Shown here: positions 34,125-42,364 of the stretch, piece after piece
Position numbering within the stretch: position 1 is the stretch's first letter
Layout of the letters: each line of letters begins with the position of its first letter
Assembly (NCBI GenBank): GCA_964615765.1
Contig: CAZTQN010000016.1
Span: 1 to 64,000 of the forward strand
Direction of reading: 5' to 3'
Source: CAZTQN01 sp964615765
GTDB lineage: Bacteria; Planctomycetota; Phycisphaerae; Phycisphaerales; UBA1924
Length of the DNA stretch: 64,000 nucleotides
Made by a program: the position numbers and the translations under genes
The notes under the pieces: model-generated
Told to the model about the DNA's origin: nothing
The model's input: only the letters and a program-made list of their open reading frames with translations
The model's database searches: none

Positions 34125-34155
34125 CGACGCCCGGCCCCGAGTGTGCCGGGCGTCG
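34125..34155 (+). terminator. Rho-independent-type terminator after the choice-of-anchor A gene
   Basis: CGACGCCCGGC and GCCGGGCGTCG form a perfect 11-bp stem with a 9-base loop, followed after four bases by TTTT. It lies 29 bases past the stop. The stem is strong, the T tract short. Confidence 0.7.
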
Positions 34156-34207
34156 GTGCTTTTGGCGGTGCGGGCTGAGGCCGACTGGGGCTTTCCCCTA
34201 AAGAGCC

Positions 34208-34229
34208 GGGAATGGGGGGGTAGGGGGGA
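34208..34229 (+). other. G-quadruplex-prone tract upstream of dnaN
   Basis: Tracts GGG, GGGGGGG and GGGGGG are separated by AAT and TA. The 7-base run can be split to give four tracts. It ends about 22 bases before the candidate dnaN promoter. Confidence 0.45.
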
Positions 34230-34250
34230 TAGGCGGTCAGCTTGCGCGGC

Positions 34251-34276
34251 TGGTACACTGTGGACCCAACATGTTG
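34251..34276 (+). promoter_or_regulatory. dnaN: Candidate extended -10 promoter and palindrome upstream of dnaN
   Basis: TGGTACACT (34251-34259) looks like an extended -10 element. The perfect palindrome CAACATGTTG (34267-34276) would lie at the transcription start, a place where a repressor could act. No good -35 match is seen. The dnaN start is about 82 bases further on. Confidence 0.3.
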
Positions 34277-34357
34277 TGTTGGCGATGCTCGGACCGAGAT
34301 TCGCGCGCCGGGTGTGTCTTCCCGGAGCGCGGTGCGGTAGGCGAGCGGAGGTGACGA

Positions 34358-35578
34358 ATGAAGGTGATCTGCGATCGCGGCGCCCTGATGGAAGCCGTGA
34401 ACCTTGTGGCGGCGGTTGTGCCGACGCGGACGCCGACACCGGCGTTGTCGTGCGTGAAGCTGACGGCGCGCAAGGTGGGCGGGTCGAGCGAGCTGGTGCT
34501 GGCGGGGACGGACGCGGAGACCTCGCTGCACGTGACGGTCTCGCACGTAGACGTGCAGCAGCCGGGGCAGGTGGCGGTGCCGGCGGACAAACTGCGCCAG
34601 ATCGTGTCGGCGGAGGACAACGAGCCGACGCTGACGCTGGAGGTCGACGGAGACCAGTGCCTGATCCGCGGGACGAACGCGTTCTTCAAGGTGTTCGCGT
34701 ATCCGGCGCAGGACTTTCCGCCGTTGCCGGACTTCGCCGCGGCGATCACGGGCTCGGGCGCCGACGCCGCCAAGAGCGTGTTCGCCCAGCCGGCGGGCGC
34801 GCTGATGGAACTCGTGCAGCGCACGGTGTTCGCCACGGCCCGCGAGACTTCTCGCTACGCGATCAACGGCGTGCTGCTCAAGCGCGACGGGAAGCGGCTG
34901 GAGATGGTCGCGACCGACGGGCGGCGGCTAGCGCTCAGCCGGGCCCCGGTCGGCGGCGGGGGCAAGGGCGACAAGGGCGAGAGCGTGCAGTGCATCGTGC
35001 CGACCAAGGCGCTGAGCGTGCTGCAGAAACTGGCCCGCGACCCGGAAGAGGTGGTGCGGATCGCGATCGCCGACGCGCGGATCTTCTTCGCGTTCGACAT
35101 CCCGACGCCCGCGGGCGGGAAGGACCCGGACAAGGGCGCGGGCTCGGCCCGCGCGGTGCTGAGCAGCGCGCTGGTGGAGGGCTCGTTCCCGCCGTATGAG
35201 GACGTGATCCCGAAGGATCAGGACATCAAGATCGTCGCGGACCGGGACCTGTTGTCGTCGGCGGTGCGCAAGGCGAGCGTGCTGACCAACGAGGAAAGCC
35301 GCGGCGTGAAGATGTCGTTCAGCGACGCGGACAAGCGGCTGACGCTGTCGAGCCGCGCGCCGGAGATGGGCGAGAGCGAGATCCGCGTCGACCTGTCGAG
35401 CTACGACGGGAAGAGCATCGAGATCTCGTTCAACCCGACGTTCATCACCGACGTGCTGCGCGTGGTGAGCGAGCAGCAGGTGATCGTGGAACTGAAGGCC
35501 TCGAACAAGCCGGGGCTGATCCGGTCGTCGACCAACGACTTCGTGTACGTGGTGATGCCGGTGAACCTGCCGCAGTGA
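34358..35578 (+). CDS. dnaN: DNA polymerase III beta sliding clamp
   Basis: The ring-shaped clamp tethers the replicative polymerase to DNA. Three repeated clamp domains are visible: MKVICDRGALMEAVNLVAAVVPTRTP at the N-terminus, the middle domain starting near KSVFAQPAGALMELVQRTVFATARETSRYAINGVL, and the third ending YVVMPVNL. At 406 residues it is slightly longer than E. coli DnaN (366), with Gly/Lys-rich and PAGGKDPDKG loops. GGAGG six bases before ATG 34358 sets the start. dnaA, recF and gyrB are not beside it. Confidence 0.95.
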   Translation: MKVICDRGALMEAVNLVAAVVPTRTPTPALSCVKLTARKVGGSSELVLAGTDAETSLHVTVSHVDVQQPGQVAVPADKLRQIVSAEDNEPTLTLEVDGDQCLIRGTNAFFKVFAYPAQDFPPLPDFAAAITGSGADAAKSVFAQPAGALMELVQRTVFATARETSRYAINGVLLKRDGKRLEMVATDGRRLALSRAPVGGGGKGDKGESVQCIVPTKALSVLQKLARDPEEVVRIAIADARIFFAFDIPTPAGGKDPDKGAGSARAVLSSALVEGSFPPYEDVIPKDQDIKIVADRDLLSSAVRKASVLTNEESRGVKMSFSDADKRLTLSSRAPEMGESEIRVDLSSYDGKSIEISFNPTFITDVLRVVSEQQVIVELKASNKPGLIRSSTNDFVYVVMPVNLPQ

Positions 35579-35604
35579 GGGGCGGGAAGGGGATAGAGGC
35601 CGGA

Positions 35605-35617
35605 GGTCAGGGGCGAG
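35605..35617 (+). repeat. 13-base repeat GGTCAGGGGCGAG, copy 2
   Basis: Identical to 7725-7737. It follows the dnaN stop and precedes palindromic element copy 3 by 16 bases. Confidence 0.5.
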
Positions 35618-35633
35618 GCAGATGCGGCGCGGG

Positions 35634-35695
35634 CCCACGCGGAGCGTGGGGGTACGCGAACGGAGCGTGCGGGTTACCCAAACGGAGCGTGCGGG
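35634..35695 (+). repeat. Palindromic element copy 3 with two degenerate half-units
   Basis: CCCACGC-GGA-GCGTGGG plus GGTAC lies at 35634-35655. Two copies of AACGGAGCGTGCGGG follow at 35659-35673 and 35681-35695, which look like decayed relatives of the same element. The array fills the convergent gap between dnaN and a membrane-protein gene and could end transcription from both sides. Confidence 0.75.
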
Positions 35696-35696
35696 C

Positions 35697-36140
35697 TTAG
35701 CGGGCCGGGGTGGCGCGGCGGTCAACGCTGTGCCGATGGGCCGGCGTGCGGCGCGGGTCGGCGCGGTGTTCGACGATCATGACGAGCGCCGGCGTACCGG
35801 CAGTCGCGGGCGATGGGGCGGTGGTCGACGGGGCGATGTTGTCGGCTTCGGAGATGTCGGCGTGCGCGGCCGCGGCGGCGGAATCGCCGGCTTCGGTCGG
35901 GCGGCGCGACATGGCAAAGCCGTGCGCGACCGACTGGGCCCGGGCCTCGGAGCCGAAGGCCCAGAGCGTGATCCAGGGGAGGACGAACAGGGCGAGCATG
36001 GCGATGAGTTCAGCCGTGTGCAGGCGGACGATGGCGTCGGGCGTGCCGAGCTTGAAGACCAGGAGCATGCCGCAGGCCAGCGAGAGCGCGGCGACCAGCG
36101 CGATGAGCGCGCGACGGGCACGGATCACATAGGCGGCCAC
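35697..36140 (-). CDS. Small membrane protein, unknown
   Basis: The 147-residue protein has two hydrophobic helices (about residues 10-30, ALIALVAALSLACGMLLVF, and 42-62, LIAMLALFVLPWITLWAFG) followed by a polar, Ala/Thr-rich tail. No family is recognised. It is convergent with dnaN and its end abuts the palindromic repeats. A hairpin GCCCCGG-AGAAG-CCGGGGC lies upstream at 36183-36201. Confidence 0.55.
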   Translation of the reverse strand: MAAYVIRARRALIALVAALSLACGMLLVFKLGTPDAIVRLHTAELIAMLALFVLPWITLWAFGSEARAQSVAHGFAMSRRPTEAGDSAAAAAHADISEADNIAPSTTAPSPATAGTPALVMIVEHRADPRRTPAHRHSVDRRATPAR

Positions 36141-36493
36141 TGCATCTCCTCAAGCCCGGCAAAGAACCTGCCCGGCGCAGGCGCCCCGGAGAAGCCGGGG
36201 CAATGAACGACGCGGGATTCGCGGCGCCGGCGGGGTCAATCATGGAGACGCCGGTCGGACGAGGAGAGTAGATCGTCCGGAACTTCCGTTCAAGATGAGC
36301 ATCTCATGCCGATAGAACGGGCCGAGTGGACGCAGACACGGACAAGGCCCGGAGCGGGATCGACGCGCGCCCAGTGGGGGAGGGGAGGGCCCTTGATGGG
36401 TCAGGCGGCATCAGGCCGTCGGGTTGGGTGCGCGCGGGGTGGGTGGGCGGGCGAGTGGTGCGGGCGGCGCGGGCGCGGTATTGTCCGCCTCGC
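36141..36493. other. Divergent intergenic region upstream of bamA, 353 bases
   Basis: The region holds a perfect 7-bp hairpin at 36183-36201 and otherwise G/C-rich sequence. It is open in the bamA frame from 36326, but that stretch reads as Arg/Gly/Trp-rich and does not look coded. No clear promoter match was found. Confidence 0.45.
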
Positions 36494-39022
36494 GTGAAGA
36501 CGACCAGAGCAGGAGCACGGTGTGTGGACGGGGCGGCGGCCGCGTTGGTGGCAGCCGCGCTGACCGGGTGGCTGGCGTGCGGCCCCGGGATCGCCGCGGC
36601 GCAGCCCTTGGAACCACCGCCGCCGGGCGAGCGGGCCCCGGTCCCGCCCAACGCGGACGTGAAGCCAGCGCCCTCGCCGGCGACGGACGCGGCGATGGCG
36701 TCGCTGGCCGATCGCCCGATCCGCGAGATCCGCATCACCGGTTTGAACCGCACGGAGCGGCAACTGGTGACCAACCAGATCCGCTCGCGCGTCAGCACGC
36801 CCTTGAACCCGGAGACGGTGCGGGCCGACGTGCAGCGTCTGAACCGGCTCGGGCGGTTCAAGGCGATCAACGCGAGCGTGCAGGCGTTCGATGACGGGAG
36901 CGTGCTGCTCAGTTACGAGTTTGTCGAGACGCCGATCATCGAGGACGTGCAGGCCGTCGGCAACCGGCAACTGACGGATACGGAGCTCGCGCCCGCGATC
37001 GGGCTGCTCAAGGGCACGCCGGTGGACGAGTTCCAGCTCGGCGCGGCTCGGGCGGCGATCGAGAAGTTGTACCGCGACCGCGGGTATTACCAGGCCACCG
37101 TCACGATCGACCAGAAGGAACTCGACTCCACGGGCATCGTGCTGTTCCGCATCAGCGAGGGCGAGCGCGTCCGCGTGACGGACATCCGCTACGAGGGTGC
37201 GGCGTCGTTCACGCCGGGGCAGCTCGAGAGCGCCATCAAGACGCGCGAGGCGGGGCTGTTCGAGTCCGGCCCGGTGGATCAGGAGCAGCTCGACCGCGAC
37301 GTCGCGTCGCTGGTGGAGTTCTACCGCGACCGCGGGCACCTAGACGTTCGCGCCGACCGGCAGGTCACCTTCAGCCCCAACGGGCGCGAGGCGATCGTCA
37401 CGTTCGTCATCGAAGAAGGCCCGGTGTACACGCTCAAGAAGCTGCGGGCGGAACTGGCGGACGACATCGGAAGACCGTCCGGGCGGCCGCCCGCGGTGTT
37501 CAGCGTCGAGCAGTTGTCGGGCTTGATGGAGATCAAGGCGGGGGACGTGTACAGCGTGGACAAGGTGCGGCGGTCGCTGGACTCGGTCCGCAACGCGTAC
37601 GCGCAGATGGGGTATGTCGACGCGGGCGTGGCCCGGGCCGAGCTGCGCGATACCGACAAGCCGGAGGTCGAACTGCTGCTGCTCATCCGCGAGGGCGAGC
37701 GGTACACGACCGGGTTGATCTCGATGCGCGGCAACGAGCTGACGCAGCAGAAGGTCATCCGGCGCGAGCTGGAGAATCGTCCCGAGCGCCCGCTGGATAC
37801 ATCGTCCGAGCGGCGCGGCGAGCGCGTCATCTCCAACGCCGAACTGCGCCTGGAAGAGACGCGCCTGTTCGAGCCCTCCTCGCCCAAGGTCACCGTTCAG
37901 CCGGAAGACCCGCAGAACCCCGGCGTGCGCGACGTGCTGGTCGAGGTGAAGGAGACCAACACCGGCTCGATCGGGCTGGGCGCGGGGATCTCGTCGGACG
38001 GCGGGGTGATCGGGCAGATCAGCCTGCAGCAGCGGAACTTCGACCTGTTCGACACGCCGGACTCGGTGGGCGAGTTTCTCTCCGGGCGCGCGTTCCGCGG
38101 GGCCGGGCAGAGCTTCAACCTGACCCTCGCGCCCGGGACCGAAGTGCAGACGTACTCGATCGGGCTGTCTGACCCAGCGCTGTTCGACACGGACTACACG
38201 GGGGCCGTGCAGGGCTTCTATCGCCGGCGCGAGTTCGACGAGTATCGCGAGGACCGCCTGTCGGGCCGCTTCAGCCTGGGTCGCCGCTTCGGCGAACGCT
38301 GGACGGGCTCGCTCAACTTCCGCTACGACAACATCAAGATCGAGGACATCGAGGCCTCGGCGCCGGTCGACCTGTTCGAGGTGTCCGGCACGAACGACCT
38401 CACGGGTCTTGGCTTTGAACTGGCCCGCACCACCGTCGACTCGCGCTTCCGTCCGACGCGCGGCAGCCGCCTCGAGTTCGGCGTCGAACGCGTCGGGGTC
38501 GCCGGCGGCGACTTCAACTTCACGCGCCTGAGCGCCTCGCACACGGTCTTCTTCACCGTGTATCAGGACTTCCTCGACTACAAGACCGTCCTCTCGCTCA
38601 AGACCAGCGCCGCGTACATCCCCGAGGGCAAGAGCGAAGCGCCGATCTTCGAACGCCTGTACCTCGGCGGGCAGTCGTTCCGCGGGTTCCGCTTCCGCAC
38701 CATCAGCCCCAAGGGCATCCGCAACGACAACGGCGAGATCGGCGACGACCCGCGCGGCGGGACGTTCTCGTTCTTCTTCGGGCCCGAACTCACCTACCCG
38801 CTGTACCAGGACGTCATCGCGCTCGCCGCGTTCATCGATACCGGCACCGTCACCGATCGCGCCGGCTTCGCCGATTACCGCGTCTCGGGCGGCTTCGGGC
38901 TCCGCCTGTTCGTCGAGGCCCTCGGCCCCGTGCCGCTGAGCTTCGACTTCGGGTTCCCGATCGTGAAGGAAGAAGGCGACCGCGAACGCGTGTTCAGCTT
39001 CTCGCTCGACTTGCCTTTCTAA
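36494..39022 (+). CDS. bamA: Outer-membrane protein assembly factor BamA
   Basis: BamA inserts beta-barrel proteins into the outer membrane. After a signal peptide (ending GIAAAQP) there are successive POTRA domains from about residue 70 to 480 (IREIRITGLNRTE, IEDVQAVGNRQLTD, RVTDIRYEGAASFT and others), then the Omp85 barrel with the conserved loop motif GGQSFRGFRFRT and a C-terminal Phe (FSLDLPF). GTG 36494 gives the signal peptide; the frame is open further upstream. The length, 842 residues, is typical. Its presence argues for a true outer membrane. Confidence 0.92.
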   Translation: MKTTRAGARCVDGAAAALVAAALTGWLACGPGIAAAQPLEPPPPGERAPVPPNADVKPAPSPATDAAMASLADRPIREIRITGLNRTERQLVTNQIRSRVSTPLNPETVRADVQRLNRLGRFKAINASVQAFDDGSVLLSYEFVETPIIEDVQAVGNRQLTDTELAPAIGLLKGTPVDEFQLGAARAAIEKLYRDRGYYQATVTIDQKELDSTGIVLFRISEGERVRVTDIRYEGAASFTPGQLESAIKTREAGLFESGPVDQEQLDRDVASLVEFYRDRGHLDVRADRQVTFSPNGREAIVTFVIEEGPVYTLKKLRAELADDIGRPSGRPPAVFSVEQLSGLMEIKAGDVYSVDKVRRSLDSVRNAYAQMGYVDAGVARAELRDTDKPEVELLLLIREGERYTTGLISMRGNELTQQKVIRRELENRPERPLDTSSERRGERVISNAELRLEETRLFEPSSPKVTVQPEDPQNPGVRDVLVEVKETNTGSIGLGAGISSDGGVIGQISLQQRNFDLFDTPDSVGEFLSGRAFRGAGQSFNLTLAPGTEVQTYSIGLSDPALFDTDYTGAVQGFYRRREFDEYREDRLSGRFSLGRRFGERWTGSLNFRYDNIKIEDIEASAPVDLFEVSGTNDLTGLGFELARTTVDSRFRPTRGSRLEFGVERVGVAGGDFNFTRLSASHTVFFTVYQDFLDYKTVLSLKTSAAYIPEGKSEAPIFERLYLGGQSFRGFRFRTISPKGIRNDNGEIGDDPRGGTFSFFFGPELTYPLYQDVIALAAFIDTGTVTDRAGFADYRVSGGFGLRLFVEALGPVPLSFDFGFPIVKEEGDRERVFSFSLDLPF

Positions 39023-39050
39023 GGCAGGTGAACTCAGAGGGCTCGGAGGT

Positions 39051-39094
39051 GGGGGAGGGGACTCGGAGGGGGACGGGGGGAGGGGGCGGGTGGG
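39051..39094 (+). other. G-quadruplex-prone tract after bamA
   Basis: Seven G tracts of three to six bases occur within 44 bases, separated mostly by one to seven bases. It lies in the convergent gap between bamA and the DUF167 gene. Confidence 0.5.
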
Positions 39095-39122
39095 CGACCG
39101 AGACGTCTGGGCGCGCGAGCGG

Positions 39123-39183
39123 CTTGGCGGTTTGCCAAGTGTCTTCCTTCGCGGTTTTTCCCATTACTCAGAGCTCTCTGAGT
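39123..39183. terminator. Two hairpins in the bamA/DUF167 convergent gap
   Basis: CTTGGC-GGTTT-GCCAAG (39123-39139) and ACTCAGAG-CT-CTCTGAGT (39166-39183) are perfect stems. A TTTTT run lies between them at 39155-39159. They may act as a two-way terminator; neither has a T tract directly attached. Confidence 0.35.
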
Positions 39184-39192
39184 TGAAACGTC

Positions 39193-39480
39193 TCACCCAA
39201 CAAGCGTGCGTTCGACGGCGGCCGCGTCGGCGCTCGTGATGCGCAGCGTTTTTTCCGGGTGGCTGTGCCCGCGTTCGACGTGAACGGCGGAGGCCGGGAT
39301 GTTGAGCGCACGGGCGATGAGCGTGCAGACCGCCGCGTTGGCCTTGCCGCCTTCCGGGGCCGCGGCGACACGGACTTTCAGGCGATCGCCCAGCCGCCCG
39401 GCGATCTGATCGCGGCTGGCGCCCGGCACGGCTTTCACCAGCAGCAGCACGTCTCCGCCTTGCTGGGTCGCGATCGGCAC
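39193..39480 (-). CDS. DUF167 (YggU-like) protein
   Basis: This 95-residue protein matches the DUF167 fold: LLLVKAVPGASRDQIAGRLGDRLKVRVAAAPEGGKANAAV is typical in sense and order (VKAVPGASRDQI, then PEGGKANAAV, then HVERGHSHPEKTLRI). Function is unknown. GTG 39480 is chosen because CGGAG lies upstream and the length matches the family; an ATG at 39552 would overlap the mgsA end. It follows mgsA on the same strand. Confidence 0.82.
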   Translation of the reverse strand: MPIATQQGGDVLLLVKAVPGASRDQIAGRLGDRLKVRVAAAPEGGKANAAVCTLIARALNIPASAVHVERGHSHPEKTLRITSADAAAVERTLVG

Positions 39481-39514
39481 GGGTGAGAGACTCCGGCGCG
39501 TGAAGGGTGAAGCG

Positions 39515-40015
39515 TCAGATGCCGTGGGCCAGGCCGTCGGGCGGGAGATCATGCCGGGGGATGTCGCGCTCGAGATGCTCGCGGTAGTCGGGGACTTTGC
39601 GGCTATATGGCACGCGCATCAGCGGCGAGGAGATGACAAAATCCGCGCTGGCCCAGTTGCACGCCAGCGGGATGTTCCACACCACGCACACGCGCAGCAG
39701 GGCCTTGACGTCCGGATCGTGCGGGAGCGGCTGCAGCGGGTCCCAGAAGAAGATGAGCGCGTCGATGCGGCTCTCGGCGATGCCGGCGCCGATCTCCAGA
39801 TCGCCCCCCAGCGGCCCGCTGAAGTAGCGCTGCACCTGCAGCCCGAGCTCTTCTTCGAGCAGTTTGCCCGTCGTCCAGGTGGCGCAGAGTTGATGCTGGC
39901 GGAGCGTGTCGAGGTTGAAGCGGGCCCACTGCAGCAGCTCGTGCTTCTTGTGGTCGTGGGCGATCAGCGCGATGCGCTTGCGGGCGCCCATGCGCTGCTC
40001 GAGATGGGTGGACAC
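39515..40015 (-). CDS. mgsA: Methylglyoxal synthase
   Basis: MgsA converts dihydroxyacetone phosphate to methylglyoxal and phosphate, a bypass of lower glycolysis under phosphate limitation or sugar excess. Motifs are IALIAHDHKK, TTGKLLEE, FSGPLGGDLEIGA with the catalytic Asp, and IDALIFFWDPLQPLPHDPDVKALL. GTG 40015 has GGAG eight bases upstream and gives 166 residues (E. coli 152). It is divergent from the kinase-like ATPase gene. Confidence 0.93.
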   Translation of the reverse strand: MSTHLEQRMGARKRIALIAHDHKKHELLQWARFNLDTLRQHQLCATWTTGKLLEEELGLQVQRYFSGPLGGDLEIGAGIAESRIDALIFFWDPLQPLPHDPDVKALLRVCVVWNIPLACNWASADFVISSPLMRVPYSRKVPDYREHLERDIPRHDLPPDGLAHGI

Positions 40016-40253
40016 GCGGATGCTCCGGGCCGGGCGGCCGATGCGCGGCGATGATGCGTGGGCGAGGACGGGCGAGTGACCCGCGCGCGGCGTGGCGGGC
40101 ATGGTAGTGGCGCGGCGTCGCCCGCCGAGGGGCCCGGGCGGGCGGCAACGTGCCGGGCTGGGGCGGGCCGGAGCGGGCCGGGGCGTCGCGCGGCGGAAAT
40201 ACCTACGATTACCGCGGATTGATCGGTTTTCGGGCGGTGAGTCAGGAGCGGCG

Positions 40254-41399
40254 ATGCGCGCGATCGTGACCGGGCAGATCGGGATGGACAAGAAGGCCTA
40301 CCTCCGCGGCGTCACTGACCTCGCCGGGGCACAGGGCGAGCCCATCGCGCTGTTCACCATCGGCGACATGATGTACGCCGAGGGCAAGGACGTCCGCCCC
40401 GGGCGCATCCTCGACCTGCCCATCTCCCGCCTCAACTCGCTGCGCCGGGCCGCGTTCAAGGACGTCATCGCCCAGGCCGGCGGGCACAAGAACGTCATCG
40501 TCAACACGCACGCGACGTTCCGCTGGCGGCACGGGCTGTTCAGCGCGTTCGACTTGGACCAGATCGCGGCGATCAAGCCGGACGTGTTCATCTGCCTGGT
40601 GGACAACATCGAGGTCGTGCACCACCGCCTGCACCGCGACTTCGACGTCGACGCGACGCTGAAGGACTGCATGGTGTGGCGCGAGGAGGAGATCCTCGCG
40701 ACCGAACTGCTCAGCCAGGCCGTGCCGGGGAGCAAGTTCTACATCGTCAGCCGGGGGCGGCACACGTCGACGACGCGGACGATGTTCCGCCTGGTCTGCC
40801 GCCCGTCGATGCGCAAGGTGTACCCGAGCTTCCCGATGAGCCACGTGGTGGACATGCCGGAGGTGCTGGCGGAGATCGACGCATTCCGCGCCGCGCTCGC
40901 GGAGCACTTCATCACCTTCGACCCGGGCGACGTCGACGAGAAACTGCTGCTGGACCGGGCCGTCGCCAAGGCGAAGGAGGGGAAGGTCGACGAGTGGCTC
41001 GACGTCACGCCGCACAGTTTCGGCGGGAGCAAGGCGGCGTCGTCGGCCCCGATCCGCGTCCGCGTGCGCGAGGTGCTGGACATCGCCGGCGACATCGACG
41101 GGCAGATCTACATGCGCGACTTCAAGCTCATCGACCAGAGCGACATGATCGTCAGCCTGGTGCCGGAACTGGGCGCGGAGGACGGCAAGAGCATGCCCGG
41201 GCTCTCGAGCGGCGTCGAGCGCGAACTGCAGCACGCGTGGGAGCACACCAAGGAGGTGTACGTCGTCTGGAAGCCGCGCAAGGCCCCCAGCCCGTTCATC
41301 ACCGAAACCGCGACCAAGATCTTCACCAGCGTGCCCGAAGCGCTCGAGTACTTCGAAAAGAAGGGGATGTACGGGGAGAAGAATCTGTTCGGGCATTGA
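40254..41399 (+). CDS. Kinase-like P-loop ATPase of unknown substrate
   Basis: The N-terminus MRAIVTGQIGMDKKAY places a P-loop-like turn (GQIGMDKK) after the first strand, but it departs from GxxxxGK[S/T]. Other marks are FTIGDMMYAEGKDVRPGRILDLP, VNTHATFRWRHGLFSAFD and LVDNIEVVHHRL, shaped like nucleoside or adenylate kinases. I recall similar proteins annotated only as AAA-family ATPases. A second half (about residues 250-370) contains QIYMRDFKLIDQSDMIVSLVPE, nucleoside deoxyribosyltransferase-like in feel. AGGAG six bases before ATG 40254 sets the start. Substrate unknown. Confidence 0.7.
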   Translation: MRAIVTGQIGMDKKAYLRGVTDLAGAQGEPIALFTIGDMMYAEGKDVRPGRILDLPISRLNSLRRAAFKDVIAQAGGHKNVIVNTHATFRWRHGLFSAFDLDQIAAIKPDVFICLVDNIEVVHHRLHRDFDVDATLKDCMVWREEEILATELLSQAVPGSKFYIVSRGRHTSTTRTMFRLVCRPSMRKVYPSFPMSHVVDMPEVLAEIDAFRAALAEHFITFDPGDVDEKLLLDRAVAKAKEGKVDEWLDVTPHSFGGSKAASSAPIRVRVREVLDIAGDIDGQIYMRDFKLIDQSDMIVSLVPELGAEDGKSMPGLSSGVERELQHAWEHTKEVYVVWKPRKAPSPFITETATKIFTSVPEALEYFEKKGMYGEKNLFGH

Positions 41400-41413
41400 G
41401 GTGGGTGGGACCT

Positions 41414-42265
41414 ATGCCCGCGCTATCTCCTTCCGCGCCCGACACTGCATTCACGCTCGACGCCATTCCGCCACCGACATCGCTGTTCCCGATGCCAGGC
41501 GGCGTACGCGCCCGTGGTGTTCGGGCCGTGCGTCAGGCGGCCGGCGGGACTCTGTACGCGAGCCGCCGCGCGAAGCGGCCGAGCCTGCTGGCGGCGGGTG
41601 CCAGTGGAGCGGCGGCCGGCGTAGCCATCACCGTGTTGCTCACATCGCGCGGGTTCGGTCCGTCATGGCTCGTGGGGGCGAGCGCGGTTGGTGGCGCGAT
41701 CGGGATGGCCGCCCTCATGCTTGCGGCCGGTCGCGTGGCTCGCGCTCACGATCCGGAGAGTCGCGGCGATCCCGCGCTGAGCTTCTCTGCCCATGATGCT
41801 TCAATCGTCGTCGGCGGGTGGTCGATCCCGATTCACCAGTTGCTCGGCGTCGAGATTATCAGCGGCAGGCTCGCCCCAACCGACACGAGCGACGCCGCGG
41901 GCATGGCGTTCACCGACATCTGCCAGGTTCTGATCGTGTATCTGGACCACGCGCAGCGACCTTATCGCCGCTTGTCCCTCGTGACCGAGAGCTTGCGTCC
42001 TAAGGACTTGGAGATGGTGCTCCGCGCGATCGGCGTGCGCTCGATTCGCTGCACGGCCGCCCAGTCGGAAGACGAGCGTGCGCTGCGTCGGCGTGCAGCG
42101 CTGTCGTCGGACCTGTATTGCTGGCCCGTGTTCGACTCGCGAGCAGCGGGGGCCACGAACTTTGTCAGGACCGCAGATTGTTGCCCGAGGTGCGACTACC
42201 ACATCGCCAACATTCCGCCGGGCTCGTGCCCGGAGTGCGGGCTGGATTGCCGCGACGTGGCGTAA
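41414..42265 (+). CDS. Membrane protein with C-terminal zinc ribbon (family member 1)
   Basis: Two hydrophobic helices (about residues 55-75 and 80-100) precede a soluble beta/alpha region, and the C-terminus is a zinc ribbon: CCPRCDYHIANIPPGSCPECG. This is the first of four such proteins between 41.4 and 45.5 kb. No function is known. ATG 41414 is the start, 14 bases past the ATPase gene. Its codon use is less G/C-ending than neighbours such as bamA. Confidence 0.65.
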   Translation: MPALSPSAPDTAFTLDAIPPPTSLFPMPGGVRARGVRAVRQAAGGTLYASRRAKRPSLLAAGASGAAAGVAITVLLTSRGFGPSWLVGASAVGGAIGMAALMLAAGRVARAHDPESRGDPALSFSAHDASIVVGGWSIPIHQLLGVEIISGRLAPTDTSDAAGMAFTDICQVLIVYLDHAQRPYRRLSLVTESLRPKDLEMVLRAIGVRSIRCTAAQSEDERALRRRAALSSDLYCWPVFDSRAAGATNFVRTADCCPRCDYHIANIPPGSCPECGLDCRDVA

Positions 42266-42364
42266 CGCGGGCAAGTGTCATGGTGAAACGCCCGGTGGCG
42301 CTTGCAGAATATCACAGAACCGATGACACTGATTCTGCCGCGACGGAGCCGCCCGGCCGCCCAC

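Noticed and set aside
34097..34357. Replication origin next to dnaN
   Set aside because: I see no DnaA-box-like cluster (TTATCCACA type) or A/T-rich unwinding region here, and dnaA is absent.
36326..36493. An earlier start for bamA giving 56 extra residues
   Set aside because: The extra residues are Arg/Gly/Trp-rich and would bury the signal peptide; GTG 36494 gives a normal exported start.
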